Below are positions 1 to 9,149 of a stretch of DNA of 64,000 nt, one piece after another (within the stretch, counting starts at the first letter, position 1; each line of letters starts with the position of its first letter). The position numbers and the translations under genes were made by a program. This DNA comes from Selaginella moellendorffii (taxonomy: Eukaryota; Streptophyta; Lycopodiopsida; Selaginellales; Selaginellaceae). Location of the stretch: contig NW_003314267.1 in the NCBI RefSeq assembly GCF_000143415.4, positions 2,559,290 through 2,623,289 of the forward strand, written 5' to 3'. Under the pieces are notes generated by a model. That model made no database searches. It had not been told where the DNA came from and saw only the letters and a program-made list of their open reading frames with translations.

Positions 1-1381
1 CCAGCAGATCGATCATGCAGCAGAAATGCTGCTTGATCGGCTCTGTGTGAAAATCCTCGCGCATCGACACAAAGCAGCGCTGCCCCGAGCTCATCGTTCC
101 CCCGTTGCTGCACGAGATGAGAAGGGGTATGAAACAGATGGCGTCGGGAGAGATACCGGTCCACGACATTGACTGGAAGAGGTCAAAGGCACGGTCAAGA
201 TGCCCATTCTGGGCATATGCTGTGAGCATAGTTGAGGAGGATACCAAGTTCTCCTCCGGGATCCTATGGAACCTCCGTCGAGCAAAAGTCAACTCACCGC
301 CGCCATCGGTCATAATGTCAACGCACAGGATCGAGTTCCACGAGACAATGTCCCTCGCGGGCATTTGACTGAAGAGGTCAATGGCACGGTCAATGCGACC
401 GGCCGCCACCCAAGCCGCCAGCATCGTGTTCCACGAGACGAGGTCGTGCTCGGGCATGTCCGAGAGGATATTCGCCGCCTCCTCCACACGCTCGTTCTGG
501 GCATACGTTGATAGCATCGCATTCCAGCACACAAGGTTCCTCTCACGCATCGTGTCAAAGCTGCATTTGGCATCCTCCAGATGCCCTCGTTGGGAATAGG
601 CAGACATGATGCTGGTCCACGATGCCATGTCGTGCTCAGGCATTTCTTCGTATACAGACTTTGCAGCTTTGAGCTGATTTCTCAAAACGTGAACGAACAA
701 CATTGCATTGTACGCCACCAAGTTCCTTTCTAACATTGATACAAACAGTCGCTTTGATTCGATCAAATTCCCGGTTTGGGCAGTTGCGACGAGCATAGTA
801 GTTGTAGACACTATATTCCACTCCGGCATCTCATTGTAAATCCAAACACTGCAGTCCAGATTACGGATGTGAGCGTAGCCAGACAAGAGCGAATTCCAAG
901 AAATCAAGTTTCGTTCTGGCATAGAATCAAATGTAGCCTTGGCACAATCCAAATGCCCGTTTTGGGCATAAGCAGAGATCATTGCATTCCATGAAACAAT
1001 TGTCTTTTCCATAAGAGAATCAAAGATCCTTTTTGCATCCGAAAGCTTTTCATTGTGTGCATAGGCAGCCAGCATGGCATTCTGAGATTCCGAATTTTTA
1101 CTTGGCATGGAAGCAAAAATACTCTCCGCCTCTTGCATTTGGCCATTTCTTGCATAGGCAGAGAGCATGAACACCCACGAGTGGGCGTCTTTTGTTGAAA
1201 TACCATCAAAAACTTTACGAGCTTGGAGTGTGTCTCCACATTTACCATACATCTCAATGAGCTTGTTGTGAAGGAAAACATCTGTGGGGTGAATTGCACT
1301 GCTGATGTGGGCGTGGATTTTCCTAGCTATTGTCACTGTCTTGCTAGATTCAAGCCAAAGAATCCATTTGTTTCGATCCAT
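1..1381 (-). CDS. PPR protein, 3' end outside window
   Basis: An open frame runs without a stop from an ATG at 1381 to the window edge (over 460 codons), so the C-terminus is missing. The translation is tandem pentatricopeptide repeats of about 31 residues, mainly S-type, with the recurring core VSWNAMISAYAQNGHLDCA and 'F.SMPERN' spacers. After residue 380 the repeats change to an L/E-type block with IKQHFCCMIDLL, as in PLS-class proteins. Such proteins bind RNA in mitochondria or plastids, usually for C-to-U editing, so a C-terminal E or DYW domain may lie beyond position 1. The start begins MDRNKWILWLESSKTVTIAR with no obvious targeting peptide, so a further 5' exon in the AT-rich sequence above 1381 is possible. 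Family assignment is firm; target and start are not. Confidence 0.88.
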   Translation of the reverse strand, partial: MDRNKWILWLESSKTVTIARKIHAHISSAIHPTDVFLHNKLIEMYGKCGDTLQARKVFDGISTKDAHSWVFMLSAYARNGQMQEAESIFASMPSKNSESQNAMLAAYAHNEKLSDAKRIFDSLMEKTIVSWNAMISAYAQNGHLDCAKATFDSMPERNLISWNSLLSGYAHIRNLDCSVWIYNEMPEWNIVSTTTMLVATAQTGNLIESKRLFVSMLERNLVAYNAMLFVHVLRNQLKAAKSVYEEMPEHDMASWTSIMSAYSQRGHLEDAKCSFDTMRERNLVCWNAMLSTYAQNERVEEAANILSDMPEHDLVSWNTMLAAWVAAGRIDRAIDLFSQMPARDIVSWNSILCVDIMTDGGGELTFARRRFHRIPEENLVSSSTMLTAYAQNGHLDRAFDLFQSMSWTGISPDAICFIPLLISCSNGGTMSSGQRCFVSMREDFHTEPIKQHFCCMIDLL

Positions 1382-1768
1382 AAAAAATTTATTCCCACAG
1401 GTAATTATCTAAAACAACTATGATATATTTTTTTCCTTAAACTTTAAAAATAATAAACTTTCAATTTCTTAAGTTTGATATAGTAAAATGAATTACAATT
1501 AGAAATATAAATTTGAGAATAAATTTTAAACCATGATATAATGTACCCGTCACTTACAGAAACATTTGCGTGGCTTACCTAGAGCGGGGTCAGGCGCAGC
1601 TAGCGCACATCTCCTCGTCAGGCCGTCGTCTTCATGATTTCTGCGCTTGCGGAACACAGGAGCAGTCCACCACAATGGTCCGGACCTCTGCGACCAAAAG
1701 AGTATCATTAACTGTACCGGAAGCAACTCAATACCTCGCAGAAGTTCAAAAAAGTTATCATTCTGTAG
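1382..1768. other. Intergenic sequence
   Basis: The first 180 bp are strongly AT-rich and could be the promoter or 5' UTR of the PPR gene to the left. From about 1580 the minus strand holds a GC-richer stretch with one possible extra exon of the next gene (acceptor near 1674). No confident feature is seen. Confidence 0.4.
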
Positions 1769-2314
1769 CTAGCAGGATGTCCGGGTCCAAGAGGCAAATG
1801 ATCCGAAGTGATTGTATGTCGCGGGTGTCTGCAAGCCAGGAATGTCAATAGAAGAAACAAACGAAAGAGCATATGTACTTACGCTTTGAGGGTAGTCCGT
1901 CGCCTGCCTCAATGAGTTCTGGTTGCAAGTCATTTCTTCCGTCTTGGAGGCCACTAGCAGCATTTGAGAAAGTGGTGCCAGCCTACCGTGCTTGGTGAAA
2001 GTAATGCGGCCTCCTAGATGGTGTAGCCCAGTGCAGAAGGATCTCCTTCGGCTGCGCAAGGCTAGAAATATCTTGTATGCAGTATTGTCATCTCCAAGAA
2101 AACTAAAAAGGGAAAAAGAAACTTACCGGAATCGTCTTGCATGTCTGTGTCTCATCCAAGCCAAAATATCTCGGTCCATGCGCTCGTCATGCCTCCGGCC
2201 ACCACTTTCACACTCTGTTCTTGCTCGTTCGCTCGAACAGGAATTTGCATCTTCGCGTCTTTTGGAGTAGCATGGCTTTATCCTGTGAGCGTCGGAGATT
2301 TCTTGCGAGCTCAT
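1769..2314 (-). CDS. Small uncharacterised spliced gene
   Basis: Three minus-strand exons join in frame: 2314-2127, 2051-1883 and 1828-1769, separated by introns of 75 and 54 nt with GTAAGT donors and CAG acceptors. The predicted product is about 138 residues, basic and Arg/Ser-rich in the first half, with no domain I recognise. The start is the first in-frame ATG (MSSQEISDAH). An open frame extends upstream to about 2398 without an ATG, so a 5' exon could exist. A different 3' acceptor would give another C-terminus. The splice signals and hydrophilic composition favour this strand over the overlapping plus-strand frames. The gene model is tentative. Confidence 0.35.
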
Positions 2315-2812
2315 CGAAGAAACTCTAGCTCGATTCTCGGGATCGATCTCCTGTTGCGACGGCGCCACATCCTTTTTGTGCGCGGCTGCGGCTTCCACCT
2401 CGAATCATCCATGGATTTCCTTTGAAATCGCCGAACAGCATCTCTCCCGCCTTCCAGAGGGCCCCAATGCTGTCTCCAATCCAATGCAAATGGATCAAAA
2501 TCTAAAACCTGCGGCCATACTCTCCCAATTTGGCCCCATTGCCACTGGAATGGACATCACTGCTGTTAACCACAACGCACTCTTATACTTGTCATTGCTA
2601 AGAACAGAAAAGAAAAAAAACAAACTTTGAGACTATGACCTGTGGGCTGTGATACAAATCGTATGTTATCCTTTCTCTTTCGCTTCGAGCTCCTATTAAC
2701 AGTTCTCCATTGCTTATTGCAATAGAAAATCAAGCGTTCCATTTAAAGTTCCTTGGTTTACTAAAAAGGTAAACCAAGCTCCACGAGAATTTCTTTTAAG
2801 AGGCTTTCCTTG
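2315..2812. other. Intergenic sequence
   Basis: This lies between the stop of the coiled-coil gene and the predicted start of the small gene, both on the minus strand. It probably contains the 3' UTR of one and the promoter of the other. No repeat or RNA gene is seen. Confidence 0.4.
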
Positions 2813-4012
2813 TCACAAAGCTACAACATGCAAATCACCGTCATTCAAGAGCTGCTGCAACCTTGAGTTGAAGCTCCAATGTTTCAACACAGCTTCCATC
2901 AAGTCCCTCCCATCCTTTTCGTCCTGGAGCTTCCGGAACTTGATTGCTGCCAGTGCAGCTCCCTTCACCTTGTGGCCATGTTCTTCCGTTGCGCGAATAG
3001 CTCTCTCCAATTGTATCATCTAGAAAAAAAAAAACATTCCAAGCTTCACTTCCTTTCTAACTAGGATATTAAAACTACCTTGTAAAGTAGCTTTGTGCTT
3101 TCATCCCACGTAGGCTTAGTTGGATGAACATACTTTGAGCCTTTCCTACATACTGGAAATCTCGTAACCTCTGCCACAAACACTCCTCTGCATAGATGTG
3201 TTAGTAACTAAAAGCTTTAATCAGAATATCTTACCCATTCACTTTAAAGCCAGCATAACAATCGATTTCAGCGTACCGCGGAGTCCTCTCTTTCTCTTCG
3301 GAATACAAACACAAGCTTACCATCTCCTCCAATTTCCGAATTGGAGTATATGATAGCCGCCTTGCAAAAGGCACTTCCAACGATGCACCGTACTTGTTTT
3401 CGACAAATGCTTTGAGGAGAGTTCGCGCCCCTAGCTCACAGACCATAGAGACGTCGAGCCGCAAGACGTATAGTTTATTAAGGATGCCCTTGACGTCATT
3501 TCTCAGCTCTTGTACGCCCGTTTTCAGTTCTTGTACTCCCGTTTTCAGCTCTTGTATGCCCTGTCTCATCTCCTTTACCAGCTCTTGCACGTCCTGTCTC
3601 ATCTCCTTCATGCTCTTGTACATTTCCACCAACAAAGTTTCCTCGTCCATCGCTTTCTTATTGGGCAGAACAATTTTGGACGGTTCCCTGTAAAAACTAA
3701 TAGTAAATTACAATGGCATATAGTAACGAAAAAACTTACTCTGATTGTTCGAAAACAGCATCCTCGAATTCTTCATGAGGATCAAATGGAGTAGTTTCGA
3801 TTTCGCTACAAACAAATGATTAGACATTCAATCATATGTATCTACAAAATTACTTACCAAGAACTTGCAGTGGGAGTTGGCTGTGTCACGCTGTACTGGC
3901 TGCTGTTCGTGAAAGGGAGTCCATCGGAGGCAAAGTGCGGCTTCAGCATGGAAGCGGCCGGAGGACTCGAGGAGGAAGGAGTTCCTTCCGGTTCCTTCGA
4001 CGACGAAGACAT
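2813..4012 (-). CDS. Coiled-coil protein, five exons, unknown function
   Basis: Five exons join in phase: 4012-3858, 3805-3740, 3687-3235, 3187-3079 and 3019-2813. The four introns are 47-59 nt with GT-AG ends, and the product is about 329 residues. The N-terminus is Ser/Pro-rich (MSSSSKEPEGTPSSSSPP). The third exon opens with a coiled coil of near-identical seven-residue units (QELKTGV repeated) around residues 95-135, followed by a globular segment containing VCELGARTLLKAFVENKYG and later HPTKPTWDESTKLLYK. I do not recognise the family. The start is the ATG at 4012, 170 bp head-to-head from PIG-F, so the two may share a promoter. The exon structure is well supported because all five phases agree; the function is unknown. 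Confidence 0.75.
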
Positions 4013-4182
4013 CCAGGAACCAACAAGGTGTCAAGGGAGAAATCGCAAGTGTGAAAGTTGCTTCACTCGAAGAAACCTAATTCTTAAACTTTAAATTACT
4101 CTATTCTATTAATATGTAGTTTTTTCATCTGAGTTTTCGCAATGTGATGTCAGTCGGTCAAAAGCCCTAGTTCAACTCTTTT
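4013..4182. promoter_or_regulatory. 170-bp divergent promoter region
   Basis: The coiled-coil gene (-) and PIG-F (+) start head-to-head only 170 bp apart, so both core promoters and 5' UTRs must fit here or overlap. The sequence is AT-rich with no clear TATA box at a fixed distance from either start. Promoter status is inferred from position alone. Confidence 0.5.
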
Positions 4183-5180
4183 ATGGGGGTTAGATCGGTG
4201 CTGGCAGGGTCCAGCGCGCTGGCTGTTGGAGCGGCGGTGGCATTGCTGCATTCTCCAGCGTTCATAGGTCGCTTCTATTCGGTGAGATCGACTGATCCAT
4301 CAAAGCGTGCGCGAGGATTGACAGTTTTTTCCTCTCTCAGCTCATCCTCCTCCAGGTTCTTCTCTTTAGCACCATTGTTTGCGATTGTCCGGTAAGAGTT
4401 TTTTTCTCTCTCTCTCTTTTTGACGTCTTGGATTTTCTTTCACTTGCTCTTCTCGTGTCAGGCTTGGCAAGCGCTCATTCGAGGCCTTCTCTGCATTCCT
4501 TTAGGTGAGTTTTGTGATTTCTTTTGCTGGTTTCTAGGACTGAATGGATCTTCCACCCCAGGAGCTTCTGCCATTGCATTCTTCGCCATAACACTGGGTG
4601 CACCGTTTGGAAACGAGTCAGTGAAGAAAAAAGAATTAAAAACAGCAGTTTGTATTTGCTGGTTTCCTGCAGGTTTTTCTGGCCGACCTTCTATTGGAGC
4701 TTTTTCATGTCAACTTTGATGGTCTCTCGTGTTTTTTTGTTTGATTCCTCTAGTTTCTTATGCCGCTTTTGCAACGCAGATCGCTCCCGCTGGCATGGTT
4801 CTAGGCCCGTCATGGCGACGCTGGCAACAAGTTTTCGCGTTCACGAGGTTCAAGCTTCGTCGAATACTTCTCTCTTGTCAGCTTCTCAAGTAAAGTTTGC
4901 TCTCGACTTTGCAGGCCAAGCGGTTCTCTGGAGCTGCTAGTTTGCGTGCCCGCTCATGGTGCTGCTGTGGGAGCCTGGATTGGTGCCTGGCCAATGCCCC
5001 TGGACTGGGAACGCGAATGGCAGGTCCGATACATCCCTCTCTTTTTTCCACTGTAGTTTTCTACTCGCTCTTTTTCAGCAATGGCCGATCTCATGCACTT
5101 ATGGAGCAACCGGTGGCTACTTGCTGGGGTCGCTTGTGACATTCATCCTGTTCGTGCACAAGAGCGGGAAAAAAAAGTAA
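4183..5180 (+). CDS. PIGF: PIG-F / GPI11, GPI-anchor biosynthesis
   Basis: Eight exons join in phase: 4183-4281, 4356-4391, 4462-4504, 4538-4616, 4673-4721, 4780-4847, 4915-5023 and 5079-5180, giving about 194 residues. The C-terminal part matches the PIG-F family closely: GAWPMPLDWEREWQ followed by WPISCTYGATGGYLLGSL. Upstream are hydrophobic segments typical of this multi-spanning ER membrane protein (a first helix around residues 8-23, GASAIAFFAITLGAPFGN, FFWPTFYWSFFMSTLM). PIG-F is the stabilising partner of PIG-O and PIG-G in adding ethanolamine phosphate to the GPI core. Exon 2 is only 36 nt and most introns are under 75 nt, so no long ORF appears. The protein ends HKSGKKK, a lysine-rich tail that could act in ER retention. 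Confidence 0.9.
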
Positions 5181-5664
5181 ATCAAATCGAAAGAATGACG
5201 AACTTCAGAAAGGTTCGATCTATCTAGTGTTTTCCTAGATCACCACTTCCAGAACAAATTAGGATCTGGAACTATTTCTCAGGTTAGCTGTTTGCAGACG
5301 TATCCTTTGTTTCTGCAGGTAATTTTCCATTAAGCTGGAGGTCGGCTCTAGCTTTGAACATTTGTGGAGCATGAAACTCAACTCATGGACATGTTGGCAA
5401 GTTAAAAGTTTTTTGTGAGATCATTGGTTGCTTGGAGAGTTTTTCTTGGAGATTGCAAACTTCACAGCAATGCTGCTGTTGGAGTGGATGCAAAACTTAC
5501 ACAATGTGCTTTTGCGAAATCGTGATCACTTGTGTTTACGAAGAGCAAAACTTTGAGATACTTCCGGGATGGGTTTTTGTTCAATTTCCTAGCTAGTGCG
5601 ATACTTCCTCAGATTCCTGAGAGGCATGAAAAGATCAAGCAAGGAACACCAAAACAAAACCAAC
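5181..5664. other. Tail-to-tail spacer
   Basis: This is the shared 3' region of PIG-F (+) and the SRA gene (-). If the SRA gene uses the strong GTAAGT donor that overlaps its stop, more minus-strand exons could lie here. I looked for pre-SET or SET motifs on the minus strand and saw none. Confidence 0.45.
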
Positions 5665-6628
5665 TTACTTCGCCACTTCGTTCTTGTCGAAACTCATCCC
5701 CTTCCGCTCCACCAGGAACTTGTAAACCGTCCATCCATCTCCATCAACCTCGTCCCAGTAGCGAGTCACTCTAAACAGACCATCGTAGCGATAGCTCTTC
5801 TTCTTGAACCCAGACTCGATTCCCCGAATCACCCGGATTGGAACCTGGAAGAGAAAAGCGTTGGCGAGAGCAAGATTTCCCCGATCCAGGCTCTGGTCCT
5901 GGGCATAACACCCGGGCCGGGCGGTGTTTTGGTGATTGCCCCCAGCACCGTGGTAGACAAAGCGCTCGCCCGAGTCGTCGTCTTCGTAGCCACCAGAGAG
6001 AACGATGCTGTTTGCGACTGGCTCGCCCCACTTGTTGTCGTCGCCACCAATCCACGAGATGCCGCCTTGGATGTGGCCGTGGAGCCCCACGATGCAAAGC
6101 TCAACGCGGAAGTGGAAGACGTCGCCAACTTCCACACCCGGGACGTGGCCAAAGTATTTTACACGGTTTAGCCACATACCCTGCAAAATAGATCATACAC
6201 GAACTTATAAAGAGTTTCTAAAGGAAGACCCAAGATCCGATCTTTGAGAAGTCCAAGAACTCATAGGTTGAAATAAAGAGACAGAGCACAGAAGCAAAAG
6301 GAACAAAACCATCGAACCAAGAAACGAAAAGTCCCAAAAGCGAACCCAGCGAGAGAAGGAAAGAAAGTGGAGAGATGCTTGCCTGTTGACGCATGGCTTT
6401 GCCGGCGTTGAGGTCCGCACGGCCTGCCTTGTCCGCGGAGCGCAGCATCTCAAAATGTTGGAGAGCTCTGCGGACGGCAACTCGATCGACGCTGCAAGTC
6501 GAGGAGGAACTGGGCGAAGAAGGAGCTTCGGACGAGCAGCTGGTGCTCAGACTGATGCAAAGTTCGGCCTCCATTTTTCCATCGCCCCCCTCCATTTCTT
6601 GCTCCGCCTCCTCGCGATCATACAGCAC
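5665..6628 (-). CDS. SRA/YDG-domain protein (SUVH-like, no SET domain)
   Basis: Two exons, 6628-6383 and 6180-5665, join in phase to give about 253 residues. The first encodes an acidic, Ser-rich leader ending in RVAVRRALQHFEMLRSADK. The second is an SRA domain: HVPGVEVGDVFHFRVELC, GGISWIGGDD, SGGYEDDDSGERFVYHGAGG, DQSLDRGNLALANAF, and YRYDGLFRVTRYW with the YDG signature. SRA domains read methylated or hemimethylated cytosine, and in plant SUVH proteins they recruit H3K9 methylation. The leader plus GMWLNRVKYFGHVPG resembles the segment before SRA in SUVH proteins, but no pre-SET/SET or RING domain follows. The intron has a GC donor (CAG|GCAAGC). The stop codon overlaps a good donor (GCGAA|GTAAGT), so a longer isoform cannot be excluded. 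The ATG at 6628 is the first in frame; a second lies 12 codons later. Confidence 0.87.
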
Positions 6629-6925
6629 AAGGGCCTACACAAAAAGAAGAAAAGGAGAAAAAAATGCCGGACACAAAAGCGCACTGTACCATTCCTCCTA
6701 GAACAGAACGCTAAAACCCTACTTGTTCGATTGTTGGTCAACTTGGTCAACTCATTTCATAGTCGTTCCAAAGTCAAGATTGTTTCCAGGTAGTAAAGTT
6801 AAAAGTGATCTTTTGTCGGCCGGCTCAGAATTGTAAATCTCGTTATCATGGTGGACTTACCAACATAGTTTGTAGTTTTGTGCTGGGAATAAAAAACACA
6901 CTCTCCCCTCCATGATCAAAGAAGC
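6629..6925. promoter_or_regulatory. Divergent promoter region between SRA and GASA genes
   Basis: About 300 bp separate the start codons of the SRA gene (-) and the GASA gene (+), which are head-to-head. A TTGGTCAACTTGGTCAACTC stretch near 6735 contains two TTGGTCAACT units in direct repeat. These resemble W-box-type TTGAC(C) cores on the minus strand, a motif family bound by WRKY factors. Regulatory use is inferred. Confidence 0.45.
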
Positions 6926-7489
6926 ATGGACATGAGGATTTCTTCACTGATCTTTCTGGCATTCCTGTTATGGATCTCTGTTGAGGTGATTTCATCTTAC
7001 TCTGTTAGCAACACCATTTTGGTTCCAGGTAGACAGCAGTTTGGAGTCACAACATGATGTGGATGAGCTCCTACCAGCTATCTACATACCACCAGTGAGT
7101 ACCAAAATAATGCAAAAGAAGAAAAAAAACACACAATAAACTTGTTTTGTTTACCAGGTGGAAGTGACTTCATCCACCTCTACCCCTGCTCCAGGACCCT
7201 CCTCACCAGCACCAATTGGTAAAGTGTTTATAAAGCTTCCTTCACTTGGCTGTGCTGATGAGATGTCTCAATTTCCCTGTCCTGTGATCCACAACAAAAC
7301 AAAACAGACTGTTCCAAAGAATGCAACAGGAGGTGCTCCAAAGCAGGCAGACCAAAGAGATGCCTCAAGTGCTGTAACATCTGCTGTGCAAAGTGCCACT
7401 GTGTTCCTCCTGGAACCTATGGCAACAGAGAGACATGCCCCTGCTATGCAACCATGACCAACCACAGGGGAGGCTTGAAATGTCCATAG
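6926..7489 (+). CDS. GASA / snakin cysteine-rich secreted peptide
   Basis: Four exons, 6926-6985, 7029-7094, 7158-7218 and 7308-7489, join in phase for about 122 residues. Residues 1-20 form a signal peptide ([17 protein letters not shown]). A variable acidic then Pro/Ser/Thr-rich spacer follows. The last exon encodes the C-terminal GASA domain of about 60 residues: [48 protein letters not shown] and the terminal GGLKCP. The spacing of the 12 canonical cysteines is kept, and one extra cysteine replaces the usual aromatic residue before the CXXCC motif. Family members are secreted, act in hormone-controlled growth or antimicrobial defence, and depend on disulfide bonds. A second in-frame ATG (6932) lies two codons downstream and would change little. 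Confidence 0.9.
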
Positions 7490-7688
7490 AGAATCAAAAA
7501 AGAGGTATAGTGGAGTTCCAGGGCTCAATCAACCACAAGTTCTAGACAAGCAACATAGAGATGGAGTTAGTGCAAGCCAAATAATGTATTCAGGAACCAA
7601 AAAAAATCAACAGTACCAAGGCAGGAAAGAGAGAGGTGTCTAACAGCTAGCTAGCAGCATAGAAAACGAAATTCGAACGTATTATTTT

Positions 7689-8718
7689 ACTCACGGCTTT
7701 TCGTCCTTTCCCTCGCCGGCACCTTCCTCCTGCAGCAAGGCAACAAAAGATCTCGCTGAGTAAACAATGCCACGAGAAAAGAACCAAAAGAAACTCGGCA
7801 GTTACCTGCATGTCTGAGGTCCACAGCGTTAGATTATCGCGCAGCAGCTGCATAATCAGAGTACTATCCTTGTAAGATTCCTCTCCCAAAGTGTCCAGCT
7901 CGGCAATTGCCTCGTCAAATGCCTGGAAATGGATAAACAGTGAGTGAGGTGAGTGGAAAGAAAAAAAAACGCAACGAAACACGACACACCCACAGACCTG
8001 TTTGGCAAGAGTACAAGCACGATCCGGGGAATTTAAAATCTCGTAGTAAAAGACCGAAAAATTGAGAGCGAGTCCAAGTCGAATCGGGTGCGTAGGAGGC
8101 AGCTGCGCAAGAGCGATGTCCTGCAAAGCACAGCTTCGAGTGAGCAAACCAAGAACTTTCGAAAACAAACGAAAAGAATCAATAAAAAAAAGGAAGCTTT
8201 GCAAAGGAAAAGAGAGCTCCACCACTCTGGCCTTTGCTTACCTGCGCGGATTTGTACGCGAGGAGAGTGTTCTCGGCAGCCTCTTTCCTCTCGGCACCGG
8301 TCTTAAACTCGGCCAAGTATCGGTGATAGTCGCCCTTCATCTTCAAGTAGAAAACCTTGGACTCGCCACTCGCGGAAGAGGAGATGAGATGGCTATCCAG
8401 GAGCTTGAGAATGCTGTCGCAGATAGTGCTAAGCTCCGCCTCCACCTTAGCGCGGTACTCCTTGATCATGGACACATGATCCTCATTGCCTTTGCTCTCC
8501 TCCTTCTGCTCGATGGAGGAGATTATCCGCCAGGAAGCCCTGCGAGCGCCGATGACGTTCTTGTACGCCACCGACAGGAGATTGCGCTCCTCGACTGTGA
8601 GCTCCTCCACATCCACGGCCTTGACGACATTCTTCATGAACTCCACCATTTCGTCGTAGCGCTCGGCCTGCTCGGCGAGCTTGGCCATGTAGACGCTCTC
8701 CTCCCGCGGGCTCGTCAT
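7689..8718 (-). CDS. 14-3-3 protein
   Basis: Four exons, 8718-8242, 8120-7998, 7922-7806 and 7727-7689, join in phase for 251 residues, the normal family length. Motifs in order: [20 protein letters not shown] at the N-terminus, [37 protein letters not shown] (the phosphopeptide-groove lysine and arginines), [30 protein letters not shown], and [20 protein letters not shown] followed by [16 protein letters not shown]. The variable tail is [12 protein letters not shown]. 14-3-3 dimers bind phosphoserine or phosphothreonine motifs on client proteins in cytosol and nucleus. All groove residues appear intact and the first ATG fits the family start. The promoter lies in the 430-bp spacer shared with the divergent PPR gene. 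Confidence 0.97.
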
Positions 8719-9149
8719 TCCTGGATTGGACAGGGCGGGAGTGAGAGAGGATCTCGAGGGATTTGGGAGAGATTTCAAGCGCGCCGGCAAGCGGTCACAA
8801 GAAATTTCAGCGCCGAGAGGATAGATCCAATCCACGAGCACTCACCTGTTCCTCGCCGTGCGCGCTCCTCCTAGGGTTTGGGAGAGCGCAAAAGAGAGCT
8901 TTTCTCGTGGAGCTAGAGGCCGGCGGTTCGATTCTCCGGCACACTTAGATTCTCTTTTAGTACGGACCTCTCGTACGAATATTTAGGGCTCTAGCAGAGC
9001 TTCTAGGGTTCTAGGCTCGCGATACGATCACGATCAGGCGATGGACGATCAGGTTGCTGCGATTGGAGCTCTAAAATGTGATTAGGTTTCATCGTACCGG
9101 CATTCGTCGAGAGCTTTGAGCGAGTATTTCGGCTCGCTGGCAATGGATT
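8719..9149. promoter_or_regulatory. Divergent promoter region between 14-3-3 and PPR genes
   Basis: About 430 bp lie between the start codons of the 14-3-3 gene (-) and the PPR gene (+). The minus-strand side is GC-rich and open close to the ATG, compatible with a 5' UTR or UTR intron. No TATA box is obvious. The regulatory role is inferred from the head-to-head arrangement. Confidence 0.45.

Noticed and set aside
4729-4753. 25-nt intron in PIG-F
   Set aside because: Too short to splice. A 58-nt intron at 4722-4779 keeps phase and gives a better family match.
5596-6171. 191-codon plus-strand open frame
   Set aside because: Shadow of the SRA domain on the opposite strand.
8062-8874. 270-codon plus-strand open frame
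   Set aside because: It lies antisense over 14-3-3 exon 1, whose minus-strand reading is unmistakable.
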